Notes: generated by a model not told the origin, from the sequence alone. 64,000 bases of DNA from Sinonovacula constricta (GCA_007844125.1 CM017559.1:34753260-34817259), one strand, 5' to 3'; shown: positions 25,386 to 37,164, numbered from the stretch's first letter. Translations and numbers: made by a program.

Positions 25386-28300
25386 TTGACTAGAACCAGT
25401 TTGTTATTCGACGTGTTATAATCAGTAGCATCACACATTTGACAAACACATCGTTGCCGAATAAGAGATTTACTTTTTTATTACATCCACCCCACTCCGC
25501 TGTCTAAATTAACGAGATTATTGCTTCTGCAAACGCGGCATGTTCATAAATCAAGGAGAAATCGGTAGCTGTTCGATTGAAAACATATGTAATAAAGGAG
25601 AAAAAAATCAAAATACCAAAATGTAATAATTCTATTAGAGAACGAAAGGCATTGAATTTCTTGGCTAAAGAAAGGCACAACGCCATTCTACCAGCAGACC
25701 AAGGAAAAACCAACAGTAGCTTTAAAACAGGAACAGAACAGAACATATTTTTATTCAGAATTGTACTCATGTACATCATCGTATTATAAATACAATAAAC
25801 AAATATAGTATCCGTTTTAGTTATAAATATGGAAGCAAAGAAATAATAATGATAATATATTAAGCCTTTTATGTGATAGTTGCATTATAATAAAATAAAA
25901 GAGGTCGGGGTCTGGATACGAGCCGTAAATGGACTAGTTAGTAAATGACAAGGACCCTTGTGAAATATTGAGAAATAACCCCACATGACCGATGAAAGCA
26001 GTTAATTGATAGATTTCTTTTTAAAATTTGGAGTCATCGATCCTGAGCATAGAAATAACATAAATAGTTGTGTTAGAAATGCTACACTTTCTTTCCAGTC
26101 CATTTGGCGTGTGTGAATACAATTGCAATCATTTAAATACATTCCAGCAGTTTTCTTTGTTCAAATATTTGAAAATCATCCGCATTTTTATCGTTCTCAA
26201 ATTGTTATAGGAAGACAATCCATATTTAATGCCTTTTTAATTAGTTAATGTTTAACAAATCGTTTGATTAGTTCAGTTTTAGCAAATTATAATGAAACCT
26301 TTCTCCATATATATCGTATTTTCTCACTTTAACGCTTCTTTCGAACCACGTAGTTTTCCCGCAACGACGTCAGACTTAATGTGTTTTGATTTTGTCACTA
26401 AAAAGTATGACGTCAATGACGTCATTAATTTTGAAGTCGTTGACGTTACGTTCAAAATATGTAAACATTAGTTATTTCTCGATGTAAATCCTCCTTGAAA
26501 ACGGGGGGAGGTTTAAATTATGTAATCTGTAAATGGTAAATGACTAACTTTGAATGCACTCAGTGGATTAGCATATCTGTTTCCTGTGTGTCTACGCCAA
26601 CGATGGTAAAGCCGGCGTGTCTGAATTATCGGGTTAAGGTGCCTTGATTTAATGCTTGTCTTATTCAATTTGTAAACGCATGAACTGAATATGACAAAAA
26701 CATAAACTCTTAAGTTATCGGTCTTAGTATGAAAAGATTTACGGGGTATGGATCCTGTGTATCAAAAGAGCAATTGTACAAGAAAAGTTGATGATGCGAA
26801 GCATCAAAGGTGACGCAAAATGTCTAAGAGGTAGAGAATAAAGCAATATGGGAGCAAGTAACAAAGACATTTGAAAAGTTATGGTTTTTATTTGAAAGTT
26901 TTCAGTATACTATAAATCTCGAAAAAAGTATGTAAAACTTTTATTTCCGAAAATGGTTAGAATGGTTAAAATCAAAATAAAAAGCATAACCCGACACTTT
27001 TTAATATGTTTTCTAAGATGTTACATATGTAGATGTTACATGTGTAGAAAAAAAGTTCCAAATTTATTATAACTAACCATAAAACTAAAGAGTTCAAGCA
27101 GAAATTGCACACGTGTAGCAGCCTCACAATTACACAAATAAGTATTGTGCATATAGTATTTTTCTCGAAAGTAGTGTATTTTTTTCTTTCTCAGTATCTT
27201 ATTGTTTATTTTTAAAGTTATTATAAAGATACACAAAAATAAATATAAAAATAACTAAGTAAAAATAGAACGCCGTTTAACTAATTAGGACCCGTATTTG
27301 ACCAGGTTTAGAAAGTCCGCAAAACAAACTTTCCCCATGTGCCAATATCAGTGAGCATTCCATATATTGGCCTTGCGAATCAGCTCGTCGTCAATTACAT
27401 ATTCCGTGCATTAAATTAAATGACCTAAGTCACCGTATTTTACTCTATTTTGTAATTGGAAGGCATACCATCTAAATTTATAAGAAGTCATAGCACAAAG
27501 CTGTGTGCGAATGTATAAATAATTTTCAGGTGTATGAATAAAATACCTTCCTTAGAAATCTAGGATATTGTAAAATGTGATATTCAATATAGTCAAACTG
27601 CTATAAGGTAAGACAATTTAAAAAAAAATCATGTTTTGTTTCACCGAGTTGGAAATTGTATTGTTTTTAGATAGCCGTGTAAGTATTTGTTTTATTGACC
27701 AAGAAAAGAGTTGATTAAAAAATGGATCTGATAATAGAAAAATAGCTAATATTTTATTTATTTTATATATTCACGCTTTATTTAAAAACTAATACATAAA
27801 ATAATTTAATTGAATATGTGGTACCTTATTGTTCGCAAGTTGCACTCAAAGTTTAATTAAAACATATTCACTTTAAAAGATAGTTCCAAGTTCATTTGTT
27901 TTGTCACTCTGTTTTTAAAATTAACCAACTATGTTTAAGCAATAAATGAATGTTTAAATGATGAAAAATTGAGTTGAAATAAATAGCGAAAGTAAAATAA
28001 AATACTGTTTGTTCAGTAAGAGAGTGAAAGTAACTGTTTGTTTTCAAGAAATATGGCAATTAGAAAACATGCCGTGTAGGTAAACAAATAGATGGTACTC
28101 ATTTTGGTCAAAATATGATATTGTATAGTCATTCACTGACTTGGAAAAGCTTCAATCTACATATGAGGAACAGAATGATATTTTTAAATATATACAAAAT
28201 ATTATTATCACAGTAGAATAAAACTGTTTATGTCATAGATAAATAATAGGATTTCACATTTTGGTATAAAGTGACGCTAAGTCTCTTCATTTTGTACTTG

Positions 28301-29740
28301 AGTAGGTTATACCGTTATTGTAATTTTCGACAGCCATCACTTTAAATTGTTAATACTGTCGACTGTACAGCTATTTTGTCAAACAAGAAACTCGTCATTA
28401 TTCCGCAATATGTAATCGATTGACATAAACGTCTTTCGACTTTCCAGCAACTCCGTATAGCCACACACATCTGACAATCATAACACAGTTTTCAGGCTAA
28501 TCCCAGATTCATAGAGCTCAGAGGTTGGTACCTCTTCCTAGAGAGCGCTGTTTCTTACGAAGGTGACACACAATAGTTTCTTTTCTATTATGCCTGACCG
28601 AAACCAAACACCTCATTCAATCTGTAGAATTATTTCCATCAAACAACAGCCTGGAAAGAAAAATATTCCAACAATATTCTAACAGAAGACACTTACCGCA
28701 TTGAAAAAAGAAGTCACAAAGTAGATATATAAAACCAATGCCAGGGTTTATTATTGCTTTATAAGCTGTTTTACGAAGGCGCGGAAAGTGCTTACAAAAA
28801 GACAATCAAAGCGCTGAAAGCGTTGGAAGACTGGCGCGCCGGTTGAAAGCGTAGTTCCAAGGGAGTAATCAAGATGTCTTGAACGGCGAAATGCACATTA
28901 AGGAATTGGAAAGATTGCTGTTGATGGTCTTACATTGGCTGTCATAGGGGAGCAATGAATAACAATTAGTAGTTTTCATATAAGAATTTAATGTAACAAA
29001 ACTTTGAAAAACATTTGAAGATGAACAAAAGAGAGGTGGAGAAGAACAAAAGAATCAAACTTTTCCTGCACAGATATCATTACTCGAAACATATGAAACT
29101 ATGTGTATGTTCTTTTCGTTTGTACGTGACAGTCACTATCAACAACATTAGCAAATAATTCAGTATATTCAGGGATTTTAACAGATCCAGATATTTGCAT
29201 TTTGATGCAAGAAAAATTGAGGTTTTCCAGTTTTGACCTCACCTAAATCTTAGGTTGGGGGTCATTTTGATGCAGAAGCGCAGAATAAGTGGTCAAATTT
29301 TGCAAGAATAACCATAAATGTAGTATGTAAAGTATTTAAAAAATGAAGTAAATACTAATTGGACCCTTGTAAATATATGGAAATGAAGTTAAAGCAATTT
29401 CACAATTAGTTAAGTTCGTGAACACATGATTTGACTTGTGTCAATCTGATCATGACCCCTTGAAAATTGTCAAAGAAATTCTCAACATAAGTGAAAGCTA
29501 TTGAAATCCCTGAGTATACAGTACCGTGGTGATAACCATTAACCTGGCTGTTGTAATTGGTTCATGCAATAGAAGTACAGTGACTGTCAACAGTAGCACA
29601 GCATGAAGGTTACGTGAACGGTTGCGGTCATCAGTATTGTAACATATATGTACATATGTAACATACATTCCACCAATAGATGTCACTGCCACCTTAATAT
29701 TGCTTAGGAAACTCTCAATCCACAGAAGCTTACAAAAAAT
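25386..29740. other. No gene recognised; CRE cluster within
   Basis: AT-rich throughout. Overlapping plus and minus ORFs at 25504-25789 have no recognisable features. The only notable structure is the cluster of CRE-type sites at 26365-26450. Confidence 0.5.
26365..26450. promoter_or_regulatory. Cluster of CRE/ATF-like sites
   Basis: Two full TGACGTCA palindromes lie 9 bases apart (26408-26415, 26417-26424), preceded by CGACGTCAG near 26366 and followed by TTGACGTTACG near 26440. This octamer is the known CREB/ATF binding element. No gene start is evident beside it, so a regulatory role is inference; a decayed palindromic repeat is also possible. Confidence 0.35.
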
Positions 29741-30134
29741 GGCAATCCACGCTAGATTTTCCCGCAATTTTGGTCACGTGACTGATTTGTTTATAATCGT
29801 AGCCTCCTGTATTTAGGTCTAGATTTCAAGACAAAAAATGCCGAAGTCAGTTAGCTTATTAAACTAACAACACACCACAAACGTTACGAAAAATGTATTA
29901 TCTGAAGTTAACGATAAAAAACCCTTCTAGTTCTAATGCAGTTATGATCAGCTTCCGCCACAACTGAAGTCGTGTCAACAATGAAATGCACAAGGCCCAC
30001 GTAACTTAAGAGACTGAAACAGTTACAATCCTAATTTTTACGTCGATCGCAACAATGCATTAACATAAATATTTGCCAACTTACTTACGGTCCTTGAAAG
30101 CTGAGCAGAAACTCGTTCAAAAGCACTCCGATCT

Positions 30135-30693
30135 CAAACTCCCCGCAGTGATTACTTCCCTTGACAGTACATTATATCACTGCCACCAGCAAGTCATTAG
30201 CCCAAATACAGGCGGATAGTTTGTTGTTGTTGTTGTTGTTTCTGGACTTATCTCCTCAAAATATAGTACCTTTCCTTTAAAAATATCAATTTATCATATT
30301 AAAAATAAAAAGTAATTTAAAATATGAAAAAAATATGAAATTCAATCTCCTCACAGCGATTACGTCATGCTACTTAAATAATAATATAATGTACTGTCAA
30401 GGGAAGTAATCACTGCGGGGAGTTTGTATGAAATTATGAAATTCAAATTTCACCGCAATGTACAGAATACAACTAATTTTATTTATTAAAATCCCGTCTT
30501 TGTAATCAGCTACATTAAAATGCCGATTTTTCTCGTTACATAAAAAACAATTTTGACACACTTTCTTTCGTAGCGTGTTTACGGAGGCCGCCATGTTTAC
30601 TTCACGTGATAACCTATCGTCACGTGATCCTTGCTCCTGCTGGGGGCAGAGATTTAAGTAGCAACGCGTGACGTAATCGCTGTGAGGAGATTG
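30135..30693. repeat. Two interleaved inverted repeats (A-B-A'-B')
   Basis: Arm A (30135-30177) and arm A' (30384-30426) are perfect 43-base reverse complements (CAAACTCCCCGCAGTGATTA... ). Arm B (30343-30379) and arm B' (30652-30693) are reverse complements over about 37 bases, with 5 extra bases (CGCGT) in B'. The order A, B, A', B' means the two stems cannot form together. A direct repeat, GTCACGTGACTGATTTGTTT, flanks the region at about 29773 and 30737. (GTT)n lies at 30219-30241. Confidence 0.85.
30397..30594 (-). CDS. Possible short ORF or first exon beginning MAASVNT
   Basis: From the ATG at 30594 (context AAACATGGCGGCC) an open frame of 65 codons runs to a stop inside arm A' of the interleaved inverted repeat. 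The start is protein-like and contains KVCQNCFLCNEK, a CxxCxxC-like cluster. Upstream on the same strand are two CACGTG E-boxes (30603-30608, 30621-30626) and a TGACGTAA CRE-like site, as expected of a promoter. Against it, the last third of the frame lies in repeat arms and I recognise no family. It may be a true first exon with a missed donor, or chance. No function is proposed. Confidence 0.2.
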   Translation of the reverse strand: MAASVNTLRKKVCQNCFLCNEKNRHFNVADYKDGILINKISCILYIAVKFEFHNFIQTPRSDYFP

Positions 30694-30760
30694 CTCCGAT
30701 CTATCCAAAATGACGACCAACGCTATCTCCCGCTTGTCACGTGACTGATTTGTTTGTAAT

Positions 30761-31544
30761 CGTTCTTTTAATATCCTTTCATATTTGTTCGAAAAACAAC
30801 ATTACATTGTTTCCTTGTTTTTATTTGTCGCATTTCCTTACAAAGGTTCGCATTCCTTCGTAATATTTGTGTTTTCTAAAAACGCACTACTTCTTATGCC
30901 GCACAACTACTTGAATACGCTCTCGTGGTCGCAATGATACACCCGATGTTAAAAACCACGCGTCGCAGGGTTCACAGCATCGTTACTTAAGACTGGCGCA
31001 TGCGCACCAGTCTAAAAAATCATCACTGTTTACCAAGCTGTGCAACATTAACTATCAACACTTGCGTAAAGGCCCTCGCATTTTCATTCCCCAGTTCTCA
31101 AACCCGAAAAAGCTTCACCCGACACATAATTTGTGTTTATTTGCGCTTTTATCATCAGATAATAAATCATTACTTTGATATACTGTTATTCATGTACAAA
31201 TTCCATGAAATAAATAAAATCAGAACATTAAAAATATACCGATAACTGTTTTTGCATGTTTATTCGTATAGATGAGTACAAACGACAAGCACCTTAACAA
31301 AGTTGCTGCTTTAAATAACATGCTTGCAAAATCTGTTCATATATGTCTTCGATTCTTCACACATACCAGTAGAGTCAATACCTCTCACATGTAATCGTAC
31401 GTTAAATGTGTCTATCTTTCGGATTTGATTTTTACGTTAGACGTAATAATAAGATACATAATGTTAGATTTGATTACTAATAAGGTATTTCAAGTTTCAA
31501 ATAATAAGTTCATTTTATTAGTTTAAACTCCCAATGCAGGTGCT
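30761..31544. other. No gene recognised
   Basis: The 81-codon ORF at 31000-31245 has no distinctive features and no coding signals around it. Confidence 0.5.
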
Positions 31545-31850
31545 TACTTATTGTTGTGTCACTATGATGAGACATTTTTATTTACACTGTTTGATAGAAA
31601 AACCTTCGGGAAGTGCCAGATTGGAGCACTCCACAAACCAGGTTTAAGCACCCCAGTCGGTCCTTTTGCCGACTGAACGTCCCTATGCGGTAACTGCTGG
31701 TTTTTCATTTTCTGTGTTACGTCTCGTCTCTGTATATTTGTCACTTTTACATTTACCCTGTTTGCCTTTGTCTAGATGCAGTTTTAGATTTAAATATTTG
31801 TGATAATATTTATAAGACCTTTCCTTATTTACCTATTAAATAATAAATAG
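31545..31850 (-). repeat. Dispersed repeat family A, copy 5 (reverse)
   Basis: Contains GATGAGACATTTTTATTTAC, CACTCCACAAACCAGGTTTA, GTCGGTCCTTTTGCCGACTG, GTAACTGCTGG, GTCACTTTTACATTTACCCT and TTTGTCTAGATGCAGTTTTA, in the same order as copies 3 and 4. Confidence 0.85.
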
Positions 31851-32886
31851 GTACATAGAAACATTGAATGATGACGCCCAGTTATGTAAAGCTCAGTGAG
31901 GCACCCCTAGCAAAGGCATAATAAAACCAGTCTATAAAATGGATTGAGAACGGCAACACAAAGGGTCATATGAAGAATCTCTGTAATCAAAGAAAGATTA
32001 AACGTTTGATTTTCCATGTGTCACTGTTTGTTTCCGGATGAACGTCGACAGCAAATATTAATCATAAAGCGAAGAATATACATGTAGCATTTCCTTAAGG
32101 AAGTCTTTAATTTGAAAACGTTACTGTTTAAATGTCGGGGTTTTAAACAAAGAAAAAAATCATACCTCTCAGGGTGATTGAAATATGACCAACACGTGTC
32201 CGTCTAGGTATACAATACAAAGATATTGTTAATTTGATTCTTTTGAATTTTCTATAGTGCCAATTAACATTTTAGAACCTTAGGACAAAAGATGATCCCT
32301 AACAATTATGTCGATAAGCATTTTCTCCTAGTTCATATAACAAAGGCCTCTTAATGGTCTTTTTTTTAAATCATCTTGCTCGGGTCTTAACTCTAAACAT
32401 TCTACAAGAATCAGAACATTCCAATAGCATAGACCTGCGGTTATGGCTTCCATGTGCTTATGTTTACTGTGCACTGCCTTAAATAAAATCCGTCTCCTCT
32501 TATATTCTATTTACCAATAAAATATACCAAACAAAATTATAACTATTCCAGTATACTTCTACTGCTATGTTACATTTATAGATAGTGTCCGTACAAATGT
32601 TGTTTGAGAACATGATAGACATGACGAGATACATTAGTCAATCTGGTGCAAGAGCGAGTCATTACCTAGCTAGATGCATACATTTTAAGATTCATGCTTT
32701 TGATATCATTTTATTTTAGGAACTATTTTTTCCACAGTTTGTAGTGGTAGTTATCTTGCAAGACTTTAACTTTTACATAGGAGCCAGGATTTATATTTAT
32801 TGTGCGCTGTATAAAATATCTTTGTAAAACTGGCATTTTTATCGTTGAATTACACGAACAACATAAAGTGAACAAGACAGAAATAG
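31851..32886. other. No gene recognised
   Basis: AT-rich; nothing supported on either strand. Confidence 0.5.
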
Positions 32887-33029
32887 AGAATACGAGGTTA
32901 GTGTTGATATAGATAAATGTTATCATGCGAGGATAAGAAAATCAGAAAACACGAGGTTTTGCCGAGTGCTTTCTGATTTCGAGCCGAGCATGATAACATT
33001 TATCTATATCAACACTAACCTGGTATTCT
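32887..33029. repeat. Fold-back element with a nested stem
   Basis: The 42-base arms 32887-32928 and 32988-33029 are reverse complements with one mismatch (core GGTTAGTGTTGATATAGATA). Inside the 59-base loop a second stem forms between ATCAGAAAACAC (32941-32952) and GTGCTTTCTGAT (32966-32977). The symmetrical nested design and near-identity of the arms suggest a recent or structurally constrained fold-back element. Confidence 0.9.
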
Positions 33030-33459
33030 TTTTATCCCACCCTTAACAGTTTTTCAAATGGGTTAAAAAGACAAACATTTAAATTTACCGCTACTGCTTC
33101 TCGGCTACATTATCTGACATTCCAATGCAATATACGAAATTCATGCGCGTGCAAAGAGTAATTCGGCTATAAGAAATAGTTATATTTTACAATTAAAAAA
33201 TATAACCATAAACATGTTATTTTTGTTATTTTATTTGCACTTTACATAAGGTTGTAATTCTATTGATTACGATAATTTAAAATAATGGTTGGAAAAAACA
33301 AAACAAAAATCACACCCTCGAGTAAAGTTATACATACATGTAATGTATAATGTCGTGTAACATTAAATTTGCTACGCACATGCATGGCATGAAAAAACGC
33401 TAATTACATTCGATGTTTGTATGTGTTTGTGATTGTAACAAACAGTTTGCTCATGGATT

Positions 33460-33951
33460 TTAATTGTTGATGACATTGAAATTCTGAACATTGAATACAG
33501 CGTCATAAAATTGTGAAGATAGTTGTGTCTTTGACAGGGTGACTTGCGAATTTTGGAGAAATGTTGGGATTGGAGGTGGTGAGCTGGTGTTCATGTTTAA
33601 GGCCAGAATCTGTGATTTGTTAGCACATTTGTCCAGATCTGTGCAGTCAGCTTTATTTGATTCAACCAAAGATTGAGATCTATCTAAACCATTCGAATGT
33701 TCATCATGTACCGTCATTTGATCTTCAGGGTCTGTCCTCGGGTTAGGCAGCTGATTGCTGCTTTCTGGGACAGTCACATATTCAAGATCAACTTCCTTCT
33801 CAAAAATGTAAGGATTAAAGCCAAGATTTGCCTCAAAGTCTCTGTAGCTCATCTCTACAACCTTGCTTAGGTTTTCATACGATTCTTTATCACATTCTTT
33901 CAATTCACACCAAATAACATGAAAACAACGGGGACTCACATAATCTGACAT
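33460..33951 (-). CDS. Hypothetical protein, 163 aa, single-exon ORF
   Basis: An intact ATG-to-stop frame of 163 codons with ordinary protein composition, unlike the low-complexity ORFs elsewhere in the window. The start context is GTCAAAATGTC, with an in-frame TAA five codons upstream that fixes the 5' limit. The N-terminal ~55 residues look folded (CFHVIWCELKECDKESYENL, then YRDFEANLGFNPYIFEKEV). The middle is acidic and Ser/Asn-rich, and the C-terminal part (SSPPPIPTFLQNSQVTLSKT) looks disordered. There is no signal peptide or membrane segment. An AATAAA on the coding strand lies about 230 bases downstream (near 33230). I recognise no family. It could be a small gene, one exon of a larger minus-strand gene, or a fragment of a transposon-encoded protein. 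Confidence 0.45.
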   Translation of the reverse strand: MSDYVSPRCFHVIWCELKECDKESYENLSKVVEMSYRDFEANLGFNPYIFEKEVDLEYVTVPESSNQLPNPRTDPEDQMTVHDEHSNGLDRSQSLVESNKADCTDLDKCANKSQILALNMNTSSPPPIPTFLQNSQVTLSKTQLSSQFYDAVFNVQNFNVINN

Positions 33952-34162
33952 TTTGACAGTTGTTTATATTGTTGCAGACTACAAACTCGTATTGATTGTA
34001 TTACTGTTCATAAACAGTTTCAATCATGTGCCTGTATTACTTTTTGTTTTAGATTATTGCATTTTTATGTATTGTAAATTTGTACATTTTGATTAATAAA
34101 GCTTTTACATATATATATATATTTATAATTTTCTACATGATTGTTAAATAGGACTTTGGACG

Positions 34163-34262
34163 ATCGCGATGAACTGTTCCGTAAGTCAGTCGGTTAAGAC
34201 GCAGCTTCCTAAATTTTCAATCCTGCAGAACAGAGATCGAGACCTCGCTCATCACTCCCTTT
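34163..34262 (+). repeat. Possible tRNA-like SINE head (degenerate)
   Basis: GTCAGTCGGTTAAGACGCAG resembles a tRNA D-arm/box A, and GATCGAGACCTC about 45 bases later resembles box B. Arms do not pair into a good cloverleaf and no second copy is seen here, so this is weak. Confidence 0.25.
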
Positions 34263-35209
34263 TAATGGCCTCGTCTGCTCCATTTAACTAATCTTTATAT
34301 TATGGACATTTTTGGGGTGGTCGCATAATTACGGGATAAATTATTTTCTTACACGTAAACAGTACTGATCGTGTCGTCAGAAAAAAGTAGTCCGGCTTAG
34401 AGCAGGTGTACGAATATCGGTTGATAAAGCTTATCTTCATCACACGGGTTATATAAACCGATATTTACAGAGATGTTGGGATAAAAGCTATTATCCCACA
34501 GTCATTATGTTAAGTGTACATGTACATAATACAGGCGTGTTTTATCGTGAACCCTGCTGCAAACTTGCATTCAATAACTTAAGTATAAATAATCTTATCT
34601 TTAGATTTGTCATACCCTTTGGATTTTACAAGATTTAAGTTTACGCTTGTCTTCAAATAAAAAACAAACATTACTGATAACTGCGTGCATAATACACATT
34701 TCGTGCATTTGAAATTTTTCTTGATTTACTACGATTAGAGACATGTGTTATCAACGTTGTAAATAAAGCCTGCAGAAAGGTTGTTCCAAACAAACGACTA
34801 CTTAAAATTTGTCAAGCAAATCGATTTTTCCTAACATTGCTGATTATATGTACAGTGTGCTGCATTAGATGTTAAAAGTCGGTGAATTCAGATCGGTGTA
34901 CCCAGCGTTAAAAACAAGTCCATGTCGATCTTATGAATCGTAAATTAATAAATTATCTTACGAGTAGTGAACATGCCAATGGTTTAATCTTTAAAGTAAA
35001 CAAAAAATTAGACATCATATAAGCTTAAGCGTCAACATCGCCACAGCTTGCAGGGAAGGTGTGGTGCAAGTGTAAAGCAAACTTTGTTGGTGTGTGTTAA
35101 CCTCTAGTGTCGATGCTTGTAGTAATCGTGCATTGTCACAGGTGGTATCAGTAGTTGGATTTAGTTTCGTATCCATGTACACAGGGTATAAAAGGGATGC
35201 GAGAAAATA

Positions 35210-35945
35210 TTGTAGGAATATTGTAATGTACGAGAAAAAAAGAACGTGTAATGTACGTTTAATAAAGAACATGGAATAGTGAGTAATAAAGAACATGTAT
35301 TAACGAGTAATAAAGAACATGGAATGGACGAGTAATAAAGAAATTAAAATAACGAGTAATAAAAAACATGTAATGTACGAGTAATAAAGAAATTAAAATA
35401 ACGAGTAATAAAGAACATGTAATGTATGAGTAATAAAGAAATTAAAATAACGAGTAATAAAGAACATGTAATGGACGTGTAATAAAGAACATGGAATAAT
35501 GAGTAATAAAAAACATGTATTAACGAGTAATAAAGAACATGTAATGTACGAGTAATAAAGAAATTAAAATAACGAGTAATAAAGAACATGTAATGTATGA
35601 GTAATAAAGAAATTGAAATAACGAGTAATAAAGAACATGTAATGTATGAGTAATAAAGAAATTAAAATAACGAGTAATAAAGAACATGTAATGGACGTGT
35701 AATAAAGAACATGGAATAATGAGTAATAAAAAACATGTATTAACGAGTAATAAAGAACATGTAATGTACGAGTAATAAAGAAATTAAAATCACGAGTAAT
35801 AAAGAACATGTAATGTACGAGTAATAAAGAAATTAAAATAACGAGTAATAAAGAACATGTAATGCACGAGTAACTAAAAACTAAAAACATTTAATAAAGA
35901 TTAATAAAGAACATGTACATGTAATGTTAAAGTAATTAAGAACAT
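35210..35945. repeat. AT-rich satellite of ~24-25 bp units with 220-bp higher order
   Basis: Alternating units of the form ACGAGTAATAAAGAACATGT + AATGT (25 bases) and ACGAGTAATAAAGAAATTAA + AATA (24 bases), with variants GGACGTG and ATGAG. A block of about 100 bases containing TAATGGACGTGTAATAAAGA and ending ...ACGAGTAATAAAGAAATTAA is repeated at 35471-35571 and 35691-35791, giving a 220-base higher-order period. Degenerate units extend toward 36010. Minus-strand ORFs reading MFFITR...LHVLYYSL are artefacts. AATAAAG occurs in nearly every unit, so the array offers many polyadenylation-signal look-alikes on the plus strand. Confidence 0.92.
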
Positions 35946-36714
35946 GTAATACACGACTAATCACGAAAATGCAATGACGAGTTATAAAGAATCTTATAAT
36001 GTACAAGTTGTAAATAACGTGTAATAATCTAATATAAATATGCATAATTTTATTGGAAAAAGCTTTTTGTTTCACCTGCATAAGGATGTTATTTTTTGTA
36101 TTTGTTAGTGGATTAATCAATTAGCGCTTCATCCAAATTAAAATGCTTGAGTCATGTATTATACACTGACACTTTTGACTATCAACATGTATCTAAATTA
36201 AGTGAATAGTGTCATCCGTGCAGCAGCCGCCTTAAATGTATGAGTCACCACGACTCCTTACTATCGATAAGCAGATCTGTCTTTTTGATTTTCCAATAAA
36301 ACTTTTTGTATGCCCCATATTTGCTATTAAAGTCACATTGGGTTCGCTTGGCTATACATACTGTCATAGCTTGCAAACAATATTGATTTCAGTGCAAAAT
36401 AAATACAGTTTTTGATGTAAAATATCTGTAGAAACGATTTTTATGTTTACCCTGCAGATCTGGCGTATATTGTTGTTTTTCATAATTATGTAGATTATAA
36501 AAATAAAACATATCATGTATTATGTCATAAAACTGCGTACATACGTATAATTAACGCATATGTATTAGACGCATAAGTATTTAAAAGAAAGCCGTTTTAG
36601 TTGAAAAGCTGTTTAACAACCAATGTTTAAAATGTAAACAAATAATATATGAATTTCTCGGGAGAGCTGCTTGCCACGACGTGGAACATTTTGGACTTTG
36701 CCCGATTTATTGTT

Positions 36715-36958
36715 TGTTTTTGTTTTCGAAATACATCGCAGCGACCAATTATGATCATTATAGCGACGTACAGCTATTTTGGTGGAGGTAGACTACGAAC
36801 AAATGTCTAGGTAGAACCACCAGTGCACAGCAGGTCAGCTGGAAGACCTTCCCACATTAACTCATTCGCCTCGAACGGGACTCGAACCCACGCGGTGAGA
36901 GGCTACACTGTCAGGGGAGTTACAAGTCGGCGACTCTACCACTACGCCACTATGCCCG
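36715..36958 (-). repeat. tRNA-derived SINE, family S, copy 2 (reverse)
   Basis: On the minus strand: a CATAGTGGCGTAGTGGTAGA head (box A), GTCGCCGACTTGTAACTCC, box B GGGTTCGAGTCC, GTCTTCCAGCTGACCTGC, and a 3' end TATAATGATCATAATTGG followed by TCGCTGCGATGTATTTCG. One of the two fullest copies. The tail ends in A-rich sequence (TTTTGTTTTTGTTTG on the plus strand). Confidence 0.92.
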
Positions 36959-37103
36959 GTATGAAACAATCACAGATGATTTTATCAACGTTATAAAGTT
37001 TTGTCGTCAGCTCTTTTGTCGTTTTTTAATACAATACAATGTTTGTCACAATATTATTAGTAAGGAAATTCGTCTGGTTTTGCTTTTTTTCATCCTTAGT
37101 TAC

Positions 37104-37164
37104 GTAAATCGGCCTTGTCTGAATCGTCTACTAAAGGCTCCTTCATCGGGCCTTGGCTATCCAT
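37104..37164 (-). CDS. Possible first coding exon (MDSQGPMKEPLVDDSDKADL)
   Basis: In a locally GC-richer patch (37100-37400), the minus strand carries an ATG in good context (GGTAAAATGGA) followed by a compact acidic frame of 22 codons, including EPLVDDSDKADL, then TAA. A GTAACT just before the stop could act as a splice donor (intron from 37103), which would make this an N-terminal cytoplasmic exon. A CCAAT motif on the minus strand near 37380 would suit a promoter. The donor is weak and no downstream exon is recognised, so this is tentative. The opposite-strand 99-codon ORF over the same patch is probably a shadow. Confidence 0.22.

Noticed and set aside
35344..35890. Minus-strand ORFs of about 81-108 codons (MFFITR...LHVLYYS)
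   Set aside because: Direct translation of the AT-rich 24-25 bp satellite.
35210..35945. CRISPR-like array
   Set aside because: The units are contiguous tandem repeats without unique spacers, in a eukaryotic context.
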